Shown one piece after another: positions 44,281 to 57,953 of a stretch of DNA of 64,000 nt. The position numbers and the translations under genes are program-made. The notes under the pieces are model-generated. The model searched no databases and was not told where the DNA came from. It saw nothing but the letters and a program-made list of their open reading frames with translations. This DNA comes from Periconia sp. R9002 (taxonomy: Eukaryota > Ascomycota > Dothideomycetes > Pleosporales > Periconiaceae), in NCBI GenBank assembly GCA_023627715.1, contig JAMAHW010000001.1:1116001-1180000 (forward strand), in the 5' to 3' direction. The stretch's first letter is position 1, and every line of letters begins with the position of its first letter.

Positions 44281-45138
44281 ATGTAGTCTTGGCAAAAACG
44301 CATATGAATGATTGGTGTGGATAATGCTTAGTAGCATATGTCACTCAGTGGTTAGCATCACTATTATCATCACCACTGTTAGAAAATGGACAAAATTAAA
44401 CATATACGTCTAAGGTAGAACCTGGGCATGCATTGCTACTACAAATCACGCAACATAATACACGCCGTGTGCAGCGACTAACTTTCTGAGATCAAAAAGT
44501 TTAATGCATGATAGTTAGTAAATAGTAAGGATAAATAATGGGCTTGTGAGGGATAATTTGATAAAAGTATACACATTCTAAAGCTTGTCATGTCATCGTA
44601 GAAGTTTCGAAACTGTCGTTCACGTATCATGAATCTAAACTTTTCTCATGTATTCGTTTTCGAAACGCGACAGCTACACATGGACTAGAGCGGGGAAGTG
44701 TTTGGTGCCATTATACGATTAGGCGCACTCGTGTGTAGTGTGCGGGGGAAAGCACATGAGATATTGCGTGGTTTGCACACTGTTTTGACGGTCGTAGTTT
44801 TGGTAAGACTGGTGGTGATGCTGTTTATCGTTGTTATCTCCGAAAACTCTACTCACGTGCTTTCGAGACCATAGTCTCAGTGTAGAGCGTATGTAGAGAG
44901 CACGAAATTCGTACATGTGGGTTCTTGGTCAACTCTTTTAGGTATCGCATAGGTATATGCGAGTGTGCGAAGAACAGAAGTCATGTGCGCGAAAGAAAAT
45001 CAACAACGACAAAAGTACTTTGTTTTTACAAGTAAATATTGTTGTTAATTAAGCGTATAGTCAAGACCATGGGAGCCTTGCACCTCAATCACGATAACAA
45101 TAATTACTACATCCTCATATCGAGACTACCACAAGCGT
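44281..45138. other. Intergenic stretch right of the array
   Basis: No gene. Scattered weak matches to the box words continue (for example GTACATGTGGG near 44910). Otherwise nothing notable. Confidence 0.45.
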
Positions 45139-45193
45139 AACGTCCGCCACCTACAACGTCCGCCACCTACAACGTCCGCCACCTACAACGTCC
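45139..45193 (+). repeat. 16-bp tandem repeat
   Basis: AACGTCCGCCACCTAC occurs 3.4 times without a mismatch. Confidence 0.95.
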
Positions 45194-46470
45194 AAGCCTC
45201 TACCCACTTCTCCGCTCTAAGAACGTCAACACTAACCCATGTTCCCTACTCCAATCAATTCATCCAATTAAGCGGACCTCACTCGATAAATTATCCGCGC
45301 CCCAGGTCTCCTCGTCTAACGCCACATCCCTCCACGTAAAAGCTTGTGTCGACGGCGGATCCCAGACATAGCAGCCTTACTTTTAAGGCTGGGCATGATT
45401 GAAACTCCGGGGGGGACGTGGCGTGACATTTATTGCGGCAGGGACATAGTGTGCTTGTATATATTGGATTTTGCATGAATAGTTACGTGGTGCAAGAGAT
45501 GGTGGAAAAGGGAAAACCCAGAAGTGAAGTTCTACCTGTGTGCGTTGACAAATTGCATGTGCCTGTTCCTGAACGGGCTTGTTTTTCATACCGAGGTCAT
45601 CGCATTGCACGGCAACGGATCACCCTGCGGAAAAAATCCATCGGCCCCAAAGATTTCAAATCCCTGGATCGACGTTTCCCCCTCCTTTCCTTAAATGGCG
45701 AAAGTGGGGAAAAGGGGGAGCTCGTCGGGGAATACCGTTAGTTAGGTATCAATTGTCTTGAGAGTTGATTTCTTGGAGTGGGGGTTTTGGGAGGAGTGCT
45801 AACTTCTCCCCCCAATTCGAATTCCGATTAAATGATCCAATTTTTTTAGTTGACACGTCGTGCTTGTTACTCGTTTGAGATGTAGCATATGCCATAGACG
45901 TACTAGCTAGTTGGAAATATGGAATCTTGCGCTAGTACGACAAGGATGAGCGGTAGACCGGAAGTTGTTGCAATTTGCACTCTGCTTTGGGCAGCCATGA
46001 AATCATCATTGTTATAAGGATCACCCCTTCCTTTTCTTCGTATTCGGTGAGATTGGATCGGATCGGATCGATATTTGGTATTGAATGGATATTGTGATGG
46101 AGGGTGTGGTTGTCTCCCCTTCCGCGTTCGGCATTACTAGTCTAAGTCGAGAGCCTGGGAAAAGAAAGAATTGCGACGTAGAAATCCCGTCGCGAAATTG
46201 AAGCGCTGAACGACTGAAATGACAATGGCCTTGGGATTTTCCGGCATAGATGAAGCTCAGATTGATATGTATGGTTTTGATGCAGAGAAAATTTGATTTT
46301 GATAACTGAACATGATAGAAAGAAGAAAAACGTCTTGAAGTTGCTCTAATGCTGTTCGTGAATACCCGAATGATGCCAGCGCCCCTTCCCAGTTGGATCG
46401 CGAACGTGGGTATGAAGATCCTCCACCAAAACTCAACTGATACCTAGCAAACAACGGACAAAAATTTCCC
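45194..46470. other. Intergenic stretch
   Basis: No gene seen. A short GGATC/GATCG run (GGATCGGATCGGATCGAT) lies near 46054. Confidence 0.5.
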
Positions 46471-47187
46471 TTACGATAAGTGAGATGCTTGAGATGATTC
46501 CTCCCATGACTTCAACTGTCTCGTCCTGTTTATCGTGACGCGGTTTTCCATGATGATGATCTTGAGCTTGTTGATATCGGAAAAGGTGGCTTCGCACTCG
46601 AGGAGCTTGTTGGCGGGACCCTCTTCGTTGATGAGAGAGAAGAACTGCATCATGTGCAAGTTGTCCTCGTAGGTCGCTTCGATTAAGCAGTCGAACAGAA
46701 GGTCCTCCTCCCTCCCAATCATCAGTGATGGAAGCCCAAGCGGACCGTCTTGCTCTCGGATATTATCATTGTCCTTGCGCGCAATGTATCGCCTGACGTA
46801 TGTGAGAGGAAACAATGGACCGGTGACCTTCTCCAAGGTCGGCACCCAGTCCTCCTCGACCCTTCTCTTGAACTCAGAAAAAGAGAGCCCCTCTTTCTTG
46901 CTGAAGAGAAGGATGAGAGCGTCATTGGCTTCGCTCCTCGGTAGATTCACGGTGCTTATGCCTCTATATTGTGCGAGGGTTCCTGCGTGTGATTGGGGTT
47001 CGGGTTGGTGCTCGTAGTTGAACGTGGAAGCAGACTCCTCTGGGGCTGAGGGTTGCGCGGATGATGGTGTTTCGACATGAGTGTGGGCCGTCCCGTTCTC
47101 CGTGGGGTGAGAGTCTGCGCTCGAAGTTGTCTCTGTGACCGTCTCCGTAACCGTGAGCGCCGATATACTAGATAGAGTCGAGTCCAT
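46471..47187 (-). CDS. EthD-domain protein
   Basis: A single exon of 238 residues. The frame is open 26 codons further (to 47265), but the ATG at 47187-47185 is preferred: its context is CTCAAAATGG and the extra segment looks like leader. Residues 1-85 are low-complexity Thr/Ser/Pro/Glu. Residues about 87-215 form a ferredoxin-like alpha/beta-barrel domain of the EthD type: ALILLFSKKEGLSFSEFKRR..W, FPLTYVRRYIAR, DCLIEATYEDNLHMMQFFS and FSDINKLKIIIMEN. In fungi EthD proteins are small dimeric enzymes or accessory proteins, some catalysing decarboxylation or cyclisation in polyketide pathways. Here there is no cluster partner, so the role is open. Confidence 0.8.
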   Translation of the reverse strand: MDSTLSSISALTVTETVTETTSSADSHPTENGTAHTHVETPSSAQPSAPEESASTFNYEHQPEPQSHAGTLAQYRGISTVNLPRSEANDALILLFSKKEGLSFSEFKRRVEEDWVPTLEKVTGPLFPLTYVRRYIARKDNDNIREQDGPLGLPSLMIGREEDLLFDCLIEATYEDNLHMMQFFSLINEEGPANKLLECEATFSDINKLKIIIMENRVTINRTRQLKSWEESSQASHLS

Positions 47188-50100
47188 TTTGAGGGAGTGG
47201 GCCTTAAGAATGACGACAACAATGTATGGAGGAAATAGGTGTGTGTAATGTGAAGAAGGACGCACTAAAAGCGGGAGATGCAGGAGCCTTTTGTGTAAGT
47301 GCTAGCCCTGTAAATATTCCTTTGCAGCTGTGTGCACGGCCGCCCATGGGCCGACATTTGGGATGGGCCGCATACAGATACAAAATCCTTTCCCAGGGCT
47401 AAACAAGGACATGATTCGCACACGCATGGGCTTCTGCATGTTGATCCAACGGCGCGGAAAGACCTAGCCGAAACTAGTGATTTTTTTTTTACCAAGAAGA
47501 TTAGAAAAAAAGAGAAGCAAACTGTATCGAGAAGAAGCAGCAATGGGCAGTGCCATTGCGAAGCTGCGCAGTCACTCCTCAGTGAGATCAATCGCCTTGC
47601 AACGACTCCCCTGTACTTTTGGAGGCTAACTGAGACGGTTAACAACTTGGCGTATGGGGTGATAGTTTAATGAATGGGCGGCACCAGTGTCAAAAATTGG
47701 CAGTTCCAGCATCGGGACAGCATTCGACTCGGGCCGTATCAGGGATTTGGGGCAAAGGAATGTCTTAGGCGAATCAAAAGTACACCCGCTGCCGCGCCCC
47801 CGGGGAGAGACCGAATGATCCATTGCGGTAAGTCCGCCTTCTATGAGCAAGGATTTGGACTCTGCTTTAGGAAACTATCCGTGGATTGTCGGATTGCTGA
47901 TTCCATCGTGGCATCAATAACCAGTGACATTAAATAAAGATAATTGGTAACTAATGGAAGTGTAGTGGAGAAACCCCTTCTTCTGTTTTCGGAATAGTTC
48001 AACATACTAACCATGTGAAAATGCCGACGATGCAGTATCATGACTATGTTCGGCCTTGTCTTAAACATCTAATCGCTTCTGCGCTTCATTTTAATGAGAG
48101 CAAAATGAAGAATTCTATGTGTTTTCGAAACAGTCGCACGTAACAAAACCGGGTAAATCGATGTTCAGAATACCGAAATCCCTCGTATGTGCAAGTATCA
48201 ATTGCCACGATTACTCCTAGAACAAGTCCCCGTCAAACCCGAAATCTTCTTTACCGGAAGTGCTTTACAAGACAAGGCAAACTTCTATTCTGCTTGGACA
48301 CAACTTCGGCAACCATTATCTCGGTAGGCGAAGAAATCAGAGACGAACATCTTACCCGCGTCTTCCAGCTGAACATCAACTTTAAACTATATCGACTCTA
48401 GACAATACATGATATGTCGTCTGTCGTGACAACTATAATTTATCAATGATGGCTGCATTTGGATAAGGCTAGCAGAGATACCTATACATTCTCGATAGGC
48501 GCAATCCCCCACGAACCTTCTTTCAAAAGCCCTTTTCTCCAACTTCTCACCGCAACAGCCTCTACATCCCGCAGCTGTGCATTGATACCGCAATGCACCC
48601 ACGAGATCTGCAAATTCTTTTCGCACGAGCCGAGCTCCCGGTCCATTCATATGGGCTTCTGCTACTCCAACGGCGCCACCCGCATAATGCGGGCTTATCG
48701 CAACTCCGTCCGGCCTCTCTCCCACGGCGATTCATCCTTCGGCACGCAAGTTATAAAGACCGAGTAACCCAGCGACGAATGGCATTACGCAGGAAGCATA
48801 CGCCGAATTTGACTCCACTGGAACACATATGTCGGGCACACGCTCCGAACAGCTGAACTCGCAGAATCCAAAACCAGTCACATACTTCTTAGCACTGCCG
48901 ATCACTTCTGGTCCTTCCTATTTTGCGACAACTTCTCGAAGCCAATGGTTCACACACTCCTTACCAGAGCCTCGGAAATTTAATGTGCACGTCGCCCGTT
49001 TCTGCCGAGGTCGGTTTTCTTCCACCCCTCTATAAAGCACAGAGCATACTGCTTGCCTGAATAAACTCTAATAGGACGTTGGCACATATTCCGTCTTCAA
49101 GGAAACGAGGGAACCCGGTAAACTGTGCGATGCAAATGGTAAAACGATCGCAAAATATTGTATTACTCGCGGCATCAACACAGTAGAAATTCACAATGAC
49201 GTCTGTGCGATATTGACTGGACTTGCTCTTACATGATGATTCTCAAGTCCCTTGTAATGTGTCACGGGGTAGTCATCCTTCCTTCCTTCACCGCACTCTC
49301 CGTTACATGTTTATGGAAGTTAATCACACTCCCTGGATCGTGCAACTGACAAAGCAATATACCGTTGCAGAATCGTACATGCATGCGCGGCAGGAGTAGG
49401 GCTTGCATCATTTCGCTCGTCAATAATATGAGCTGCGTCTCAACTCTCAAGAATCCCAACGAGCTTGTCCCCGGAATAGTTGGTTTTTTTTGTCTCAAGC
49501 TTCCTTCCCTACCACACACACACAAGTACTCTTCCACGCGTTGCTCTTTCCCACTATTTCCTTCCTTGATTCCCTGGTATCTGCAATGTCCGTTAGACAC
49601 TCTCTCAGATCGCGAATGCACTCTTCAAGTGCGCAAACTTAATCAGAAATGACCAGATGGTAATCCCTAAGTCATCCCATTTACGAAGCATCAGATAATA
49701 TCCATACACCTATTTCTAATATCGCAATCAATTGATCTGACATCTCGGATCTACCCTGCAATCATCCCGCGTGGGAAATGCAGGCGAACAAAAAAGAAAA
49801 GAAAAAGAATCCCAAAGTCTTGGCAGCCACATGCAATGTCTTGCTTTGTGTAGCGAATCCCGAGACATGCATCATCGCTTGAGGAGATAGGGTGTCCGTT
49901 GCTACACCGCTATGAAACATCTTTTACATCGAATTGATGTGAGTACTGTAGAAGTTTCGATGAGAAGACCAGACAATGAAAACGATTATTCGTGTTTCAG
50001 AGGATGCTATCAGTTCCTCATCCATCCAGTTTACCTACTCGTACGAAACAACGTGTCAAGACAGGTAGGTCAATCTGGAAAAATAATATGAACAACACCA

Positions 50101-51785
50101 TGTTCGACTTTGTCGAGAACATTCCCGATCGTCATCCATAGACACAATGGTGTTTCACAGCACCTAATCTCAAGTCCCATTCGCAATTCTTCAACGCAGA
50201 ACCCCATGCCTCCCTCTATAAAAAAAAGAAAAAACGACCCATCACTCCCTCTCCGCCCCCATCCCCACATACACCAACACATCTTATAAGACATACCTAC
50301 ATACACGAATACCTACATACCCATCTATCTCCATGCGTAAGTACCTATTTCCCACATAGCCAATAACCCCCCTCCCGTTACCTCCCCATCCCCTCGCCGA
50401 CCACCTTACACCGCCCTGCAGCACGCACGACTCAGCCGCCAGCCAGCCCACCCAAACCTCGCGGTAAAAACCAACTTTTCCCCCCTTGCCCCACAAAAAA
50501 AGCCTTCCAAGTTCCATCCAATCCACCCAAAAACGGTCCCGCGCTGCAACAATTCCACCAACTCCCATCCACTCTACCTAGTATTGTAGGCAAGTACGCT
50601 ACGCTACGCTAATCCTACGCGCTCCCGCTCCCGCTCCCGCGTCGCGCGCGCCGGCCATCCGAACGAGGGAGCGAGCGAGGACTTACCCACTCACTCACTC
50701 ATCCTTACCTGCGAACAAGAGAAAAAAAATCGTAATAGGTATCCTGCATGATCCATCCAACATTTACCACCATACTCCCCTTGTCCCATTCCTTCACAGC
50801 CTTGCCTTGCATCGGGTAGTATCTCTTCCGCTGCCGCTCTCTCTGCCGCTCTCTCTGCCGCTGCCGCATGCGCGGGCGGCATGTATCTAGACATTGATAC
50901 ATGCATGCACGCACGGGGGTGTGAATGGCTGGCTGGGTAGGAAGCGAGCGGGAAGAAGGTCCGGTCGTGTGTAGTTTCCTTGTTGGAGAGGTGTGTGAGT
51001 CGTGAGGGAGCGTGGGGGAGAGGGGGCTAGGGGAAAAGTGAGGCGAAATGAATGAACGGTTGCATGGGTGAGAGGTTAGGGGGTGATGGTAGGGAATGGG
51101 GTGGGTTGTATAGAACGTTGTTGGATGGACGGACCTCGGTTTCTTACTGACTTGCGTCTTGCGTGTGTGTGTGTTTCGGATGTATAGTACGCTCAGTGTA
51201 GGATGCTATAACATATGATACAGGATGACGCCTCCGTACTAGCATTTCACGCATCATCTATCCATCTTCGAGAAAAGATGCTCGTGGAGCGAAAGAAGAA
51301 GAACAAGAGCACCAGTAAAGAGTTTTTTGTCTTTTAGATACTAGGACGATGCATACTCCATTCCGTATCATATTTCGATCCGTTTAATCGATTAACGTAG
51401 TGAGTTTCAGTGAGTAGTAAGACGAGTATGTATGATATGTCACAGCCCGTCTTTCTCTAGAGCCCCAGTCTTAGAACGTAACATCGTTTACGTAGGTCTA
51501 TGCGGGGAGAGGAGATGCGTTAATAGGGAGGAATGATGATATTTTCCACACACAGCATAAAAAAAAAGAGGAGAAGATGAAATGCCTATCGTGAAGATTT
51601 CTTCCACTGGGCTTATCTATCTAGCTATCCATCGATTGTTTTGTCTCGATCCATTCCATTCAACTGAGTCCCATTCAGAAAAAAGTCCTCTCATCCAAGA
51701 AAAGAAACGAAAGCAAACAAAGAAAAAGTGCAAACAGAGTTCACAAGTATCGAAAAATTCAAACAGCCCCAATCTCTATCCACAA
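47188..51785. other. 4.6-kb gene-poor stretch
   Basis: No gene is well supported. Between about 48180 and 49035 three plus-strand frames (48189-48401, 48459-48767, 48829-49035) have protein-like composition but no ATG in good context, no clear splice joins and no known motif; see the separate entry. From 50580 to 50900 there are CTACG, GCTCCC and GCCGCTCTCTCT microsatellites. The rest shows nothing. Confidence 0.5.
48180..49035 (+). pseudogene. Possible decayed coding sequence, unrecognised
   Basis: Three consecutive open pieces in different frames read like one protein (…LLFCLDTTSATIIS…, …CTHEICKFFSHEPSSRSIHM…, …SQWFTHSLPEPRKFNVHVAR…) and have more balanced base use than their flanks. One candidate donor (GTAGGC near 48324) and one acceptor (GCTAG near 48473) exist. 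It could be a multi-exon gene I failed to join, a remnant, or chance. Confidence 0.2.
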
Positions 51786-54700
51786 CTACGACGCACCACC
51801 AGCACCGGCAGCGCCCGCCCCAGCACTCTTCAAGCCCAAACACGCACCCGCAGCCACCAACTCGTTCAAAACCTTCTCCTCCACAGCCTCCCTCTCTTGA
51901 CCCACGTCAATGACGACACGCTCCCTCAGCGCGCCCTTCCTCGCCATCCACCCCTCAATGTCCTCCTTCACATTCTCCTTATCCCACTCGAGCGCGGGGA
52001 CATCGCCGGCTTGTATACCCAGCCGCGGACCTTGGGTGCGGAGGTTATCAAGGATGCTCGAAAGAAGCGCAAGAGAGTGCGTTTCGGACGCGATGGAGAG
52101 CGTGATTTTTGTAGGATACCGTGAGTTGAGTGCGTTGGAGGAGCGTAGGAGCTGCTCTGGGAATTGGTTGAGGAAGGAAGCGATTTCGCCGGCGAGCGGG
52201 GCACCGACGCTGAGGAGGAGATTGAGGCAGAGGGGGAGGATGCCTTTTGTCCAGATGGAGTGGAGGCGGTAGGGCGAGTCGAAGGGGCCCATTCCCCCGC
52301 GGCGGCGGTAGTAGTTCATTAGGTTGGCGGTGTTGAGTTGAGAGAGGATGCCTTCGACGGCCATGGTTTCGGCGAGGGATTGAAGGGAGGAGAGGGAGAG
52401 GATGAAGAGGAGACTGAGTTCGCCGTAGATGGGGTCCGCGACGCCGCTGCCGTTGCTTTGAAGGGTGATTTTGTCCGACCACGAGAAAAGGCTCGTGGCG
52501 TATCGAACTGTGTTACTATTGGCGAAGAGAAGAGCTGCTTGGGTTTGGAATTTTGACATTTCGGGTATGGCGATGATGCGCTGAAGGAGCGCAGTGAGGA
52601 GAGCAAAGTCGGATGGTGTTACGGAATCTGGCTCGGCATGCAGCTGGGTTGCCAAGCTGCGAAAGCCTTTAGCCACTGCGTCGGAGAGGATTTCTAGTAG
52701 CTTGCTTGATATGGGTTCGGTCCGCTGTTTGCTTGATTGTGGTACCGCGGCGCGGAAACTTGAGCGGAAAGATGCTTCTCCTTCCGGCTCCGACTCCGAC
52801 TCCAGATGGAAATGAAGAGCAAGGTAAAGTATTCGCAGAAGTGAGCGATAATAGTCCGCTTGCCCACTAGAGAAGATGGTGTCGAAGTCAGGAGCGGAAG
52901 CCCGAATAGCGTCCCAGATGGGATCTAATAACCCTCGCGCGTCAGGAGGGTAGATCTTGGCTTCTACCAGTTTTTTGAGGAGTACGTAGGCGAGGTCCGC
53001 GCGAGAGATCATGAGTTGACCAAACAATGCTTCTGAAAGTGTGGAGTTTGCGTTGGCTTTCATGCAATCTCTGACAATCCCAATAATAGCCTTGACGAGC
53101 CGCTCATCTTTTGTAATGACATGGCTCAATTCTATCGACAGCAGCTTCCAGCTTTCGAGAAGTTGTACTTGCGATTCTACCAGACTAAGGTTGATGTTCG
53201 CTCGGATAACCTCATTTTTGAAGCCTTGACCTGGTTTCGACCCTATCCACTTATTGTCAAACTTGAGAAGCTTGTCGGCCAAAGTGATGTCGTAAAAAAA
53301 GCTCTGGCCTAGATGGGCAGGGTATAACGTGGTGCGTTTGAGATTGGACAATGCGACGCTGGGGAAAGTGCTGCTCAGGTTGTTTTTGAGGTTTGATTGC
53401 AAGGAGACGTTCAAGGAGGGTAGCTGGAGGGCATTGTTTTCCAGGAAGTGTAGACTTGAAACGACGTTTTTGAGAGGTGCAGTATCTCCAATTTGCCGGG
53501 CGCTGTGCAGGTACATGGCTAATATTTCAGTAGCCAGGGATGCGAATTTGTTTTGGTGTGCGCGTGTTTCAGCGGCGGCATCAGTCTTTGGCTCATGGGG
53601 CTGTTTCGCCATCCATCTGAGGAATCCAAGAAGCTGGTCGAGAAATTCCTTCTTCTCGCGCAGGTCACCCATAGCCCATGACCAATTGTTCTGGGCGGAG
53701 GCGACGAAACCAAGCATGGCCGTGAAAAGAGGCCATGGACGATTGGGAGCATCCAAATCAAGGTTTGAAAGTGAGGTTAACGCTCGCGACAGAAGGGCCC
53801 TGCTTTTTGTTCCTTCTGTAGCAGGTCCAGGTTTGGCTTTCATATTGTCTCTCGGCGTGGTTCCTGTAAGTAGATACAATGCAAACCATTGTTGCTTGCA
53901 TATTACCACAGCAGACAGCAAGTTCCACACGTTTTTCTGAATGTCCACAATGCGCAATGGCTCGTCTAATTGAGAAAGCACACTCATGAAATTCTTTGCT
54001 GTTCTCGGACCCAGATGACCCAGGAGCGATGGCGGCTCTTTTGCTTCTTTCTTTGGATTTGATTTCTGCGGATCTTGCAAGCCTTCTTCCTCTGTACGAG
54101 TGGCACCCCGTACCAGAGACTCTAGTAGTATTACGACCGGAGACTTCCATACCTCGCTAGTGGCATAAAGTCGCGCCAGTAATGGAGTGGCTTTGAAGAG
54201 TTGCTGCTCCAGATGCGTCCAAGGCATGCCCAGCAGCATTGCCACTCGTACGAGTACATCAGATAGCTCCAAGGTAGAACGGGTTTGATGTTTCCAAAGG
54301 GCCGCCGAGCTAGTCAACATGGAACCCTTTATAATATCAGCTCCGGAGAGCAAGGAGGAGAGTATTGGGGTGGTTGGAAGATCGTTTTCGGACTTGGTGA
54401 GGTAGAGCTCGGTGATGTATTCTGCGATTGGTGCAATGAGTCGCGTTAATTTATCTGACAGCTTCGGTGCATCGTCGACGCTATATGCCAGGCGAAGAAT
54501 GTTGGTGAACGCTTCGCATATGCCAATGTTGATCTCGAGTCGATCTTCAACACGGTTGTATCTCCAACCTAAAGAGCCTTCGTAAATACTCGCGAGAGTG
54601 CGGCCAAAGGTAAGGAGAGTTTGGCTCATTATCTTGTCCGATGTGCCGCTCGTCGATACTGTAGCAGCATTGAACCTGGTGAGAGCCTTGCTGGATGATT

Positions 54701-57448
54701 TGCGAGAAACCGAGCGCTCGACTGCATCATCCACCAAAGAACTGAACAGTTGTATGCAGCCGATAAGAAAATCGTAGCGGCCGAGAACCATTTCGGTGCC
54801 TATCAAAACAGCCGCTAAGCTACCTCCATTGCCATCCACCTCAAGGAGCCGGCTTCTCGCCAGCCATGGCCACACTCGGTTCGGAGCGATAACAACCAAA
54901 GCCTGAACAAAGTAGACACAATTGATGAGCAGTTCCAGGAAGCCCTCGTTGCTGGGTTCTTGACTGAGATTGAGTAATCCTTGCTCAAAGATGGATAAGA
55001 CTAGGCCGGCCGTATCTTGGCTGTCTCCTACTGAGATGTCTAGCGCTTCCAATAGTTCGGGGGAGCAAGTGCAATCCTCACCACGGGCCTGGAATGATTG
55101 CAATGATGAGTGTATCAGATCAGCAAAGAATCCGATTATCTCTGTTGCACTCTCTAGGGACGTGGGCTCTTTTGTGTGATTTTCCACCTTTTCACTCCCC
55201 ACGGCATAGGTGGAAAGAAGGTGTGCCAGGTAATGCAACGCCGAGTGCTGGTAGAGCCAAGAAGCCACATACGGCTGAGCGCTGTCATCAACGATTCTGC
55301 CTTCTGTGCCAGCCGGGATAACTACAAACTCCTGTGCCGTATTCTGTGACATAGGCCCGAGGAGTCTTCGTTGACTTGAGAAACCCAACGAGTTCGACTT
55401 TATGAATTGTGGTAGATCCACTGCAAGCGCTGCCCGGTTCAGGTTTTCTTCTTCGTGAGTTGAATGGTAGTGGGTGAAACCATGAGGGAACTGCTGCATA
55501 AATGTTTGCATATTAGTGAGTTCGGCTGTTAGAAGGGGAACTCCATCTTCATTTGTCTTTCCCCCTCTAATGAGCGCGCTAGAAATCTTGAGAAATGGCG
55601 TGAGTTCATAGGGGTAACGGTGGGTGGATTCCTCAATCAGCAGTTTATGAAGGATTCGTTTATCAGCCACACAGAACGAGACAATGGGATCCGCATGTAG
55701 CAATGTGTGTTTCGATGTCCAGTTTCGGAAAGTTCTATCTCCCGACATGATGGTGTGGACAGCCACGATCAGGTCCGGGGAGTAATCCAACATACGCACG
55801 CTCATACCGGAACGAATCATATGCAGGAATATCAATCGGAACTGGTCCCGGGAGATACGATCCACGCTGGTTCCAAAGCCAGCCATGCCAATATCGAGGA
55901 ACTGAGCAACGAGGCGCAATACACCATGGTGATCGCATTCATTGATCAATTCCTGAAGTAGCGATGACTCGGCCGTCTCGGTTCTGTTAAGTGGTACCAT
56001 GGCTTCTTCGAGTGCAGAAGGAGGAGGTATAGATGATTGATGATTTGGGTCGTCATCAATAAGCCGATCCCGCTGTTCCGTGAGAAGGCGGGCACTTTCT
56101 TTTAATTGCCACATGGCAATAGACCAAGCAAAAGCTGCTGGAGTGGCAGGACTAGCTCCAGATTTCACTGTATGGTAGAAACACCACGATAAGCGTTCAA
56201 CCACGCCAGCATCGAGGACATACAGGGATGGATCCCAGCTACTAGAACGCCCCGAGGCAAGATCATCCACAATAAGATTGACTTTCAGGACGGCAAGGGA
56301 GACCAATGAGGTAAGAACCTGAATCAAAGGAATTAGAGGTTGCTGTGATGGTGTTAAGGCCGGAAATTCACGGAGAAAGCCAACGTCCGCTACAGCATCG
56401 AACCATGCCTCAATAGTGGCTGTAGGTATATAGTCTTTCGAAGTGAAATCGGCGTGAACCAGAGAGATGTGTAGTAGATGAAGTAACTCGGTGGTCTGGC
56501 CTTGAAGCCACCTTGCGGTGGCTGCTTCAAGGATAGAATCTGGTGTATCCCAATTGAAGCCATCGTCCATGGCACTCAGCCTCACCTTGATGGCGCGAAT
56601 AGACTTATCCAATGCGGCCGCAGTTGAGGTATTTGCCTCCTTCTGGTTCTGCTTCACGGCAATAGCTTGGCCCAGTTGTTCGAGCCAATCGTCACAAACG
56701 CGATAGTCGCTAGGGTAGTATATCGGGTTCTTGCGTAAATCTCGAGCGCTGCCCCAGGTCAAAAGCAGCTGACTTATACGAAGAATCGAAGCGCGGGTGG
56801 AGAAGTAGACGTCGACAAGGCGAAGCCTCCGTTGATCTGAGGAGTCGAAGTGTGCATCGGTCTGGAGACTCAAGCTAGAAGGGTTTCCCAGTATAGAGGC
56901 ATTGAGGACAACGGTGGATGCGCCCAGGTTGGAAAATCCCGCAGCTTCCTGTACACTCAGAACTTCTTCCTCGGTTAAACCGCTTAGCAGTTGAGTTGTT
57001 GGTCTGGCCTGCCATTCCTGCACAACCAAGCGCAGTGCTTGGTATTCTGAAATGTTGGCCTGCTTGGACAGCCAGAGACTGTCCTCCTTGATTTGATCGA
57101 GATTGTAGCCCCCATGACTAGAAGGAGTAATATTTACAGGTGCGGTTGCGGTCTCGAACCGGTTCTTCTCCTGCGTGGACGGCTCTGCGAAGGGCTTCCA
57201 CGGATTGCTGAGGATATTGACGTTTTCTTCGGCGCTCAGAAAATTGCGCAACGGGGCGCTTTTGGAGGCGGTTATCGGGTCGCAAAGGGCATTGTATGCG
57301 ACGTCCCAGGAGCTGACATGGATATTAGTTGACAGTGTGACATGGGCGTGAAAAGATGGGCGCGGTGAAGGTGGTAAACATACATGAGCTGGTGCTCGCC
57401 GGTGAAGCACTTGGCGAGATCCAGTTCCAATGAGGGGATAGGAGCCAT
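51786..57448 (-). CDS. NUP188: Nucleoporin NUP188
   Basis: Two exons, 57448-57384 and 57312-51786, give 1863 residues. The start is chosen at MAPIPSLELDLAKCFTGEHQ because the 71-bp intron (GTATGT..GTCAG) joins it cleanly to ISWDVAYNALCDPITASKSA; the longer unspliced frame from 57542 reads intron. The protein is an all-helical solenoid of Leu-rich segments without catalytic motifs. Length, the N-terminal helix pair and blocks such as LTEEEVLSVQEAAGFSNLGA match the large inner-ring nucleoporin Nup188 family, which scaffolds the nuclear pore with Nup192 and Nic96. The assignment rests on overall layout and remembered family sequence. It is divergent from the tryptophan gene. Confidence 0.85.
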
Positions 57449-57953
57449 GGCGGCGCTTCAGTGTCCAAGGTTCATCCGGAGTCCATAGGAAGATTGCAGT
57501 CGTGTTGAGCAAGACGGACAGCTGGGTCGGGCGGATAATCAATTAATTGTATTTGCGCATCTTCAAATGTCGAGCTTAGCTTGCTGTCGCGCGTTTTGGC
57601 GGCACGGACCAGCAACAGCACTAGCCACACATGCCGCCACAACGCACCAGCCACAAGCCTCTTCTGCACTTTCCCCTCCCGGCATCGGTGGTGGGATGAG
57701 ACAAAAACCAAATGGGAATAAAATAATCAATGAGCAATTGACCGTTCAACAACTTCTCACGCCTTACTGCTGACGATGAACCACTCAGGGATCTCTTTCA
57801 TGTAATACGTATACCCGTTTTCGTACCTGGGAGTGACTCATCTGCCTCAATTAATTTCCAGGTGTCTGTCCTAGGTTCCGCATCAACCGCAGGCATATAT
57901 AGGCTCTCGATCGCCCAACTTCTCACCACCTACGCTATATCGAACAAGCCTCC
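57449..57953. promoter_or_regulatory. Bidirectional promoter between NUP188 and trpC
   Basis: 505 bp between the ATGs. A TATA-like CATATATAGG lies at about 57893-57902, close (about 55 bp) to the trpC ATG. No gene is seen. Confidence 0.5.
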
